NCBI GenBank assembly: GCA_028281925.1 | Contig: JANQIX010000082.1 | Span: 62,001-126,000, forward strand | Direction of reading: 5' to 3' | Source of the DNA: Alphaproteobacteria bacterium | Lineage (GTDB): Bacteria > Pseudomonadota > Alphaproteobacteria > DSM-16000 > Inquilinaceae | Length of the DNA: 64,000 nt | Shown here: piece by piece, positions 58,402-64,000 of the stretch | How the letters are laid out: each line of letters opens with the position of its first letter | Position numbering within the stretch: position 1 is the first letter of the stretch | Made by a program: the position numbers and the translations under genes | Notes under the pieces: generated by a model | Databases searched by the model: none | Seen by the model: the letters and a program-made list of their open reading frames with translations, nothing else | What the model was told of the DNA's origin: nothing

Positions 58402-59109
58402 ATGGGCGGCGAGCGCATCACTGTCAACCTGCGGCCTGCGGAGGCTTGGCCTGCCGCACAGCTCGACGAGCTGGTTGCGATCCTGTCACCCTACGGCCCC
58501 GTGGAGGGGCAGCGCACGGGCGCAGCGACCGGCGCCGTCGCCGACATGCTGATCACCTTCCCCACGAAGTCCGTCGCCTACGGCTTCCTGAACGAGATGC
58601 AGTCGCAGTCGGACCCGATGATGCGCGCCAGACTGTTGGGCGCGCTGTTCTGGGAGGATCGCCAGACCGTCATTCCGGAGGAAGACGCCCGGGTCGGCAG
58701 CCTGTCGATCTCGTTCCCGGTGTCGAAGCACCTGGACGAGGCGGACAACCCGGCCCGCTATTCCGCGTTTCTCACGCTGTCGCGGCACTATCGCGCCGCG
58801 GGCGATGTGGCGGGTTGCTGGCGAGACCTGAAACGCATGGCGGCCCATCTGACGGAGCATGTGCGCACCCGCAACCGTCCGTTCCACAAGGGCGTGCTCT
58901 ACTACCTGACGGCCGACGATCCTGAGGATAACGGGGCCTGGCGGCTTTCGTTGCTGCGCTATTTCGCGTTTCCGCCTGAGGAAGTCGATGCTGACATGCC
59001 GATGCTGACGCGATGGGACATGCGCTGCGACGCCTTCGCCGCCCGGCTGCCCCATACGCCGGGCGACGCCGCCGCGCTCGTCGACATCCCCTGGGCGGAG
59101 CGGGAGTAG
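58402..59109 (+). CDS. Conserved-looking protein of unknown function
   Basis: A 235-aa soluble protein without signal peptide, membrane helix or recognised motif. It is aromatic- and Arg-rich in the second half (FPVSKHLDE, RYSAFLTLSRHYRAAG, GVLYYLTADDPEDNG) and probably mixed alpha/beta. The ATG at 58402 has GGGGGG at 5-nt spacing; a GTG two codons earlier is also possible. The gene is divergent from the SDR and convergent with the caspase gene, separated from it by a palindromic repeat. Confidence 0.7.
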   Translation: MGGERITVNLRPAEAWPAAQLDELVAILSPYGPVEGQRTGAATGAVADMLITFPTKSVAYGFLNEMQSQSDPMMRARLLGALFWEDRQTVIPEEDARVGSLSISFPVSKHLDEADNPARYSAFLTLSRHYRAAGDVAGCWRDLKRMAAHLTEHVRTRNRPFHKGVLYYLTADDPEDNGAWRLSLLRYFAFPPEEVDADMPMLTRWDMRCDAFAARLPHTPGDAAALVDIPWAERE

Positions 59110-59129
59110 CCTGTCCGAAGACGATGCTC

Positions 59130-59210
59130 CGTCACCACCGCGAAGGCGGAGGTCTCCGGCCGATGTCCGTGTCCTGTCCGACAAGGTTCCCACCTGCGCG
59201 GGAACGACGG
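59130..59210. repeat. Palindromic intergenic repeat element, copy 2
   Basis: The left arm (59130-59161) shares CGTC, CGCGAAGGCG and TCTCCGGCC with the element at 51,124. The right arm (59185-59210, GGTTCCCACCTGCGCGGG then AACGACGG) is a degenerate reverse complement. As with copy 1 it lies between convergent gene ends. A worn member of the same REP-like family. Confidence 0.6.
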
Positions 59211-59217
59211 TAGCGCG

Positions 59218-62010
59218 TCAGCTGCGCTCCACCAAATCCATCAAGAGGTCGATCGTGACCTGGCCGTCGGCCGGCGTGAGGCCGACATCGCTCTGGTAGG
59301 CGCGGATGGCGCTGCGCGTCACCTCGCCGATCATGCCGTCGACTTCGCCGGGGTCGTACCCCTGCTCCACCAACAGCTGCTGTGCCAGCGTGATCAGGGC
59401 GGCGTTCGGCAGGGTGGCCAGGTTCTCCGCCGCCGCGCGGCTGGCGTCGCGGTTGCGGTGGACCATCGCACGGACATACCAGCGCGCGGCCCGCGCGAAG
59501 TCGCGCGGCACGCCCTGGCCGGTGTGGTAAAGCCAGCCCAGATTGTTCTGGGCCCAGGCATGCCCTTGCAAGGCGGCCGCTTCATACCAGCGCGCGGACT
59601 CCGCAAAGTCCTGATCCACGCCTTGGCCGTTCTGGTACAGGAGGCCCAGATTGTTCTGCGCCAGGCTCTGACCCTCTTCCGCCGCCATGAGGTACCAGCG
59701 GGCGGCCTCGGCATAGTCCTGTTCCACCCCCAGCCCGTTGGCATACATCACGCCTACATTGTTGTAGCCAAAGATGTCGCCCGCGTCGGCGGCCTGTCGG
59801 TACTGGCGCAGGGCTTCCTCATAGTCGCGCGGCACGCCATAGCCGTTCTGGTACATCCAGCCGAGATTGTTGAATCCGAAGGTGTGCCCGGCTGCCGCGG
59901 CACGGCGGAACCATGTCACGGCCTCGCTGTAGTTGCGCGGCACGCCCTGGCCCTGCTGATAGAGCTTGCCGAGATTGTTGAAGGCGTATGCGTCGCCGCC
60001 GTCCGCGGCCTGCTGGAACAGGCGGAACGCTTCGTCATGGTCCACCGGCACGCCGCGGCCATACTGATAGAGATAGCCCAGATTGTTGATGGCCAAGAGA
60101 TAGCCGTCCTCGGCCGCCTGCCGATACCATCCGGCCGCTTCGGCGAACTCTCCGCCGGCGTCCAGGGCGCGGCCGAGCTGATAGACGAAGCGCGGCACAT
60201 CGGGATAGACATTCACGGCGGACTGGCAGGCATCTACCGCCTGGGCCACCCGGATCTCATTGACGATGTTGCCGGGCACAACGCCTTGTGTGTCCAGCCG
60301 CGTACCCGCCAGCCGGTCGCATTCGTGCACGCCCACGGTCAGCGTCAGGCTCACGGCATCGATCTCAGGCCGGTCGGCGAGGCGGTAGACCAGTGCACTT
60401 TCGCTTTCCATGGCGCCTTCACCGGGCTCGAAGGTCAAGGCCGCGGCCTGCGCCGGCAACAGCGTATCGCCTGCGGCGACCGGGCTGCCGTCTGCGGCCA
60501 CGACTCCGTTGTCCGGCAGGGAGTCAACGCGGATCGGACCCGGCATGGCCCCCAGATCGATCGGCACCGGTCCCACGCCGATCACCGAGTGCAGGGGAAA
60601 GGGCTGGATCAGCGCCGGTGCGTCCGGCGGCGTGACTACGGCAACTTCGATCTCGGTGTCGCCGCCACGCTCCGTCGGCGCAGCGGCAACCTGGACTTCC
60701 AGCTCGGCCAGTGCGTTTTCCGCCAGCACGGCGAAGGCGCCGTCAGGGAACCGCTCCAGATAGGCCAGGAACTCCGACGGGTCGTCGCTGTCTGCAATGG
60801 CGTTCCAGAAGGCAACTTCGATGGCGCTCGCCTGATCCTGCGGATCCGCCGGCTCGGCCTCTGCCGCTTCCCGCGCCAGACGGGCCTCGAGCCCCGAGAT
60901 CTGCAGCTCAGCCAGGGCCACATAGGCGCCGTCGGGATAGGTCGTCAGATAGTATTGCAGGGCCGCGATCGCCTGTTCCGGCATCTCGATTCGCTGGGTC
61001 GACTGCCACACGACAGTTTCCTGCTCCGCCTGGTCGACTTCGGATGGTCCGGCGGCGGTCATCGACTGCAGGCGCCGCTCGGCCACGGCTGCCAGGCGGT
61101 GGTCAGGATGGTCGGCGATGAAGGCGGTCAGTGCCGCCGCCTGCTCTTCCGGCGCCGGCAGCGCCATGGCCGCATCGAACTGGGCCAGGATTTCCTGATC
61201 GGGGTTCGCCACGGCCTCCGGCGGGGTCAGGTAGAGCTCGCCGATCAGCGCCTCTTCCACCCAGGGGACCTGCTGGCCGCGGGTGGCCGCGATCACGCTC
61301 TCGCGCACGCGGCGGAACAGCAGGCCGACCTCCAACCCCGGCTCGGTTATGTGCTGCAGCAGCGCCGTGGTGAACGGGCTGTTGTCGCCCTCGCCGTCCA
61401 GCGCCACATCGCCGGGCGCGGTGGCATAGGCGATCAGCATACCCGAGGTGCCGCGGGTGGGCGCCAGCCCGCGCCCGACGGCAGCCGAACGGCCCAGCTG
61501 CTCGGCCCGACGCGTGAGCGTGCGGGTGATCGGATTGTCGCGGCAGGCATCCAGGATGATCAGGCTGGTGCGTGGCTGGCCCAGCTCGATCTCCGTCGTC
61601 ACCATCGAGAGCGGAAAGGCTTCGTAGCGCAGGTCTCGTTCCTGCTGCACCTCGGCTGAGGTCGGCAGCAGATAGTTCTCGCCGGCTACCTGCAGGCCAT
61701 GGCCGGCGAAGAAGACCAGCGCGATTTCCGTGCCCTCGATCTCGGCGCCGAACCGGCGGAAGGCATCCTGCATGCCGAGATAGTCGGCGTCGATCGCCTC
61801 GACCACCTCGAAGCCGATTTCGCGCAGGGCCTGGCCCATGTCCCGGGCATCGGCCGGTGGGTTCGGCAGTTCGGTGATGTGTTCGTACTGGCCGTTGCCG
61901 ATGACCAGGGCGACCCGACGCCCGTCATCTGCGCCGGCCGGCGCGGGCCGCCAGACTGCGGCCGCGACGACCAGCGCAAGCATCAGTGCCCCGACACGTC
62001 TGCCTATCAT
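59218..62010 (-). CDS. Secreted caspase-like (C14) protein with Sel1 repeats and peptidoglycan-binding domain
   Basis: A 930-aa multidomain exported protein. A signal peptide (about 1-27) precedes a caspase-fold domain (about 30-275). The dyad looks intact: His104 in FFAGHGLQ and Cys156 in ILDACRDNP. Next come a helical linker region (about 280-450) and a beta-rich Ig/cadherin-like segment (about 460-560). Six Sel1 repeats follow at exact 36-residue spacing (NNLGYLYQ, NNLGKLYQ, NNLGWMYQ, NNVGVMYA, NNLGLLYQ, NNLGWLYH). A C-terminal peptidoglycan-binding-1-like domain has QGYDPGEVDGMIGEVTRSAI. It is last in a three-gene unit. Bacterial orthocaspases usually cut after Arg/Lys; acting in the periplasm is inferred from the signal peptide. 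Confidence 0.9.
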   Translation of the reverse strand: MIGRRVGALMLALVVAAAVWRPAPAGADDGRRVALVIGNGQYEHITELPNPPADARDMGQALREIGFEVVEAIDADYLGMQDAFRRFGAEIEGTEIALVFFAGHGLQVAGENYLLPTSAEVQQERDLRYEAFPLSMVTTEIELGQPRTSLIILDACRDNPITRTLTRRAEQLGRSAAVGRGLAPTRGTSGMLIAYATAPGDVALDGEGDNSPFTTALLQHITEPGLEVGLLFRRVRESVIAATRGQQVPWVEEALIGELYLTPPEAVANPDQEILAQFDAAMALPAPEEQAAALTAFIADHPDHRLAAVAERRLQSMTAAGPSEVDQAEQETVVWQSTQRIEMPEQAIAALQYYLTTYPDGAYVALAELQISGLEARLAREAAEAEPADPQDQASAIEVAFWNAIADSDDPSEFLAYLERFPDGAFAVLAENALAELEVQVAAAPTERGGDTEIEVAVVTPPDAPALIQPFPLHSVIGVGPVPIDLGAMPGPIRVDSLPDNGVVAADGSPVAAGDTLLPAQAAALTFEPGEGAMESESALVYRLADRPEIDAVSLTLTVGVHECDRLAGTRLDTQGVVPGNIVNEIRVAQAVDACQSAVNVYPDVPRFVYQLGRALDAGGEFAEAAGWYRQAAEDGYLLAINNLGYLYQYGRGVPVDHDEAFRLFQQAADGGDAYAFNNLGKLYQQGQGVPRNYSEAVTWFRRAAAAGHTFGFNNLGWMYQNGYGVPRDYEEALRQYRQAADAGDIFGYNNVGVMYANGLGVEQDYAEAARWYLMAAEEGQSLAQNNLGLLYQNGQGVDQDFAESARWYEAAALQGHAWAQNNLGWLYHTGQGVPRDFARAARWYVRAMVHRNRDASRAAAENLATLPNAALITLAQQLLVEQGYDPGEVDGMIGEVTRSAIRAYQSDVGLTPADGQVTIDLLMDLVERS

Positions 62011-62073
62011 ACGACGATCCGATCAGCGGTGAGACCGCATAGCCACGGTGACGATGCAGCCGAAGCGGCCCGG

Positions 62074-62631
62074 CTACCAGCCGCCGCCTCCACCACCGCC
62101 GCCGCCGCCCCCGCCACCTCCGCCACCACTTCCGTCGGCGGATGGTGTGCCCAGCCAGTCGAAATCGCCGCCGCTGCTGCCGGGTGGCGTGCTGACGGCG
62201 GCGCGGGTGGTCTCTTCTGCTGGCACTGCCTGTACCGGTGCTTCAGCCTCGGTCGTCACCGGCGTTTCTGTCTCGGTTGTCGGGACAGGGGTCACAGCAG
62301 GTGCGACCCTGGCCGCCGGCGCCACTGTGGGCGCCTGTATGCGCGCCTCAACGCCTGTGGTGCTGAGAAACGCCGCCAAGTCGTCCGGCCCGAAGACCCG
62401 TCCGCCGGCCGCCGACCGCTGCTGAGCCAGAGCCTGCAATTGCGGATCGCCGTTCTGGGAGAGGATCGAGGCGACGATGGACTCCCGGATCGCGGCGGAC
62501 GCCGCCGGGGAATAAGGTTGGTGCGCGATAATCTGCGCCAGATCCTGGCCTGACGACTGGGCCGCTGCATTCGTCGTCACGGCGCAGAGGGCAACCGCTG
62601 CGGCGCCCAGCGCCTGCTTCATGAAGGTCAT
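62074..62631 (-). CDS. Secreted protein with polyglycine C-terminus
   Basis: A 185-aa exported protein: signal peptide (about 1-25, ending NAAAQ), a helical mature domain (about 28-95), an Ala/Pro/Thr/Glu-rich linker and a C-terminal run of about 16 glycines closed by a single Trp. AGGAG lies 9 nt before the ATG at 62631; the longer frame overlaps the upstream lipoprotein in another frame. It is the middle gene of the caspase operon (gaps of 37 and 63 bases). No family recognised. The Gly run is simple-sequence DNA and its length may vary between strains. Confidence 0.75.
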   Translation of the reverse strand: MTFMKQALGAAAVALCAVTTNAAAQSSGQDLAQIIAHQPYSPAASAAIRESIVASILSQNGDPQLQALAQQRSAAGGRVFGPDDLAAFLSTTGVEARIQAPTVAPAARVAPAVTPVPTTETETPVTTEAEAPVQAVPAEETTRAAVSTPPGSSGGDFDWLGTPSADGSGGGGGGGGGGGGGGGGW

Positions 62632-62668
62632 GTCTTGCCTCTCCTGTCTTTTCGGTTTGCCCTTGTCC

Positions 62669-63130
62669 TCAACGTGGTCCGGCGCCGACGCAAGGCGACA
62701 GGGCCTGCTCCACATAGGCTTCGAACTGCGGCACCTGGCTCTCTGGGATCTGACAGGTCTCCACCGCATAGAGTTGTTCGATCGCGGCGCTGTCGAACGC
62801 CATCGCCACTTCACTCCGCTCTGCCGTCGATAGCGCACCGCCGCCAAGCGTCTGCAGCGCCTGGGTGCGCAGCATGGAGAACTCGCGGTCGTCCTGGATG
62901 AAATTGCAGCGGGCCGCCGTGCCGAGCGCGGCGCCGCAGCTGCGTGCCTCCGCCAGCGTGTCAACCAGCGGGGCACTTGCCACCTGCGTCTGCGCGCCCT
63001 GCGGCGGCGCCGTGGTAGCCGGCGCAGCACTCTCAGTCTGGCAAGCGGCCAGCAGCAGCATCAGGCTGCCCGCCGCCAAGCCGGCGATCGCTCTGGGTCG
63101 GCTTCGCCATGCCGTCTTTGCCGTTGCCAT
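62669..63130 (-). CDS. Lipoprotein, first gene of the caspase operon
   Basis: A 153-aa lipoprotein with twin-basic start and lipobox LAAC (lipidated Cys30). After an Ala/Pro/Thr linker the mature domain (about 60-150) is helical with four cysteines, in RSCGAALG, ARCNFIQ, ETCQIPE and SPCVGAG, probably two disulfides. AAGGAG stands 5 nt before the ATG. The small Cys-rich domain is not recognised. Sharing a transcript with an exported caspase suggests a periplasmic partner. Confidence 0.75.
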   Translation of the reverse strand: MATAKTAWRSRPRAIAGLAAGSLMLLLAACQTESAAPATTAPPQGAQTQVASAPLVDTLAEARSCGAALGTAARCNFIQDDREFSMLRTQALQTLGGGALSTAERSEVAMAFDSAAIEQLYAVETCQIPESQVPQFEAYVEQALSPCVGAGPR

Positions 63131-63443
63131 GCCGTCTCCTTAAGCTCGACTCGCATCCGTAGGGATCACGAAAATTTGGTGACAATTTGGTTGCCCTTGG
63201 GCGCAAGATAACGTCGCTGCGATCGAGGATAGCATCTCCGGCGACTTTTGCATCGCTCCGGCGCTATCGGGCCGCGATCAGGCAGATCGGAGGATGGCGC
63301 GAGACCGTCAAACTGGCGATTGTATCGATTTCTAACTAACTATCGTCAATGGTGTCGAAAGGTTAGACCGATACCGTACATACCAGCGTAACCTCAAAGG
63401 GTGCGGGGGCCGGACCATCGGGCGACCCGCCAACGGGGCTCCC
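63131..63443. other. Divergent intergenic region between caspase operon and globin sensor
   Basis: A 313-base control region. Apart from the AATTTGGT pair described separately, an AT-richer stretch around 63,315-63,360 (CTAACTAACTATC) could carry the promoter of the globin gene. No RNA gene or small ORF is supported. Confidence 0.4.
63173..63191. promoter_or_regulatory. Candidate response-regulator site: 11-bp direct repeat AATTTGGT
   Basis: AATTTGGT at 63173-63180 and again at 63184-63191 are spaced 11 bp start to start (one helical turn), 43 bases upstream of the lipoprotein start. OmpR-class regulators bind such head-to-tail repeats near -35. Only one pair is present, so this is tentative. 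Confidence 0.3.
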
Positions 63444-64000
63444 GATGCCGTCTCTGACCGATCAGATGCTGATGGAACAGATGTGCATGACGGAGCGCGA
63501 GATCGAGCGCCGCAAGGCCCTGATCGGGCTGACCGGCGACGATGCACTGTTGTTGAGCGCGCTGATGCCCCTGATGAAGGCCCGTGTCGACGACATCGTG
63601 GCCGATTTCTATGCCGCGCAGGTCAAGCAGCCGGAGGTGGCGCGTATCATCGGCGACGCGGAGGGGCTGAAGCGTCTGCACGGCACCATGCGCGTCTATG
63701 TGATGGACCTGTTCTCCGGCGACTATGGTGCCGATTACGCCAATTCCCGGCTGCGCATCGGCCTGATCCATCAGCGGATCGGAGTGACACCGCAGCTTTA
63801 TCTAGCGGCAGTGAACCTGCTTCAAGGCCTACTGGTCCGTACCATCGACGCAGACCGCGCAATTGTCGGCGACGAAATCTGTGCACGCCGGAAAGAGGCA
63901 TTGCGTAAACTTCTGATGTTCGACATGGCGCTTGTGTTCGACACCTATATCCACACGCTGGTCGGGCAGGTGGATCACGCCCGGCAAGAGGTCGAACGCT
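63444..64000 (+). CDS. Globin-coupled sensor (protoglobin domain), N-terminal part
   Basis: The frame opens at 63444 and is still open at the window end (185 codons). The sequence matches a sensor-globin (protoglobin) domain: helices with LMPLMKARVDDIVADFYA and RLHGTMRVYVMDLFSG, then the haem-proximal histidine expected in RIGLIHQRIGVTPQLYL, and a closing helix FDTYIHTLVGQ. Such domains bind haem and sense oxygen or other gases. The output part (diguanylate cyclase, chemoreceptor or kinase) lies beyond the window; the charged heptad at the end (VDHARQEVER) looks like a linker coiled coil. Confidence 0.88.

Noticed and set aside
59458-61659. 733-codon open frame on the plus strand
   Set aside because: Antisense to the caspase-Sel1 gene. 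The pattern mirrors the Sel1 repeats and has no independent start signals.
62048-62425. Polyproline protein on the plus strand
   Set aside because: The proline run is the antisense reading of the polyglycine tail of the secreted protein, which has a signal peptide and a Shine-Dalgarno sequence.

Overview
The window reads as the chromosome of a free-living, GC-rich (mid-60s % by eye) alphaproteobacterium. A Rhodospirillales-like relative fits best, but I cannot name a genus. Supporting markers are the very large (1,619 aa) NAD-dependent glutamate dehydrogenase, an EipB/DUF1849 envelope protein, dapF overlapping mtaB, a yqiJ-yqiK (flotillin) pair, and chemoreceptors whose HAMP segments end in a VFKDN-type sequence. 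No rRNA, tRNA, CRISPR array, phage or insertion sequence was recognised. Both ends cut through genes: a chemoreceptor on the left and a globin-coupled sensor on the right.

Layout. 1-5 kb: N-terminal half of a chemoreceptor, a histidine kinase behind an unusually AT-rich intergenic region, and a translationally coupled uppP-esterase pair. 5.3-12 kb: nitrogen assimilation in the order gltD, a glutathione transferase, gltB. 12-17 kb: a second chemoreceptor with long seven-residue periplasmic repeats, a secreted trypsin-like protease and small secreted proteins. 17-26 kb: a pentapeptide-repeat protein, dapF-mtaB, then envelope proteins (Sel1, M23 lipoprotein, EipB), a YfcG-type GST and an Asp/Glu-racemase-like protein. 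26-30 kb: a compositionally distinct stretch with an LRR-Roc-COR (Roco) GTPase and a small AT-rich membrane protein; this is the best candidate here for an undescribed accessory system. 30-44 kb: NAD-glutamate dehydrogenase, a SPOR-containing lipoprotein, an MFS carrier, a 16-unit WD40 protein, a divergent MerR/cation-efflux pair with a perfect operator dyad, an SDR lacking its catalytic Tyr, and argG. 44-53 kb: flotillin locus, mdh, ftsY-amn, pgk, DUF427. 53-59 kb: a methyltransferase-hotdog pair, a Yip1-like protein, an m5U RNA methyltransferase and an SDR. 59-63 kb: an operon of lipoprotein, Gly-tailed secreted protein and caspase-Sel1-peptidoglycan-binding protein.

Themes. Glutamate metabolism is represented in both directions: GltBD for synthesis and the large GDH, which in relatives works catabolically. 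Cell-envelope functions are unusually dense (UppP, M23, EipB, SPOR, flotillin, CAP, Sel1 and caspase-PG-binding proteins). Three palindromic intergenic elements sit at ends of convergent genes (44.5, 51.1 and 59.1 kb), two of them from one repeat family. Starts were moved from the longest open frame wherever a Shine-Dalgarno sequence, signal peptide or overlap argued for it; each entry says so. All functional calls come from reading motifs by eye; no database search was run.
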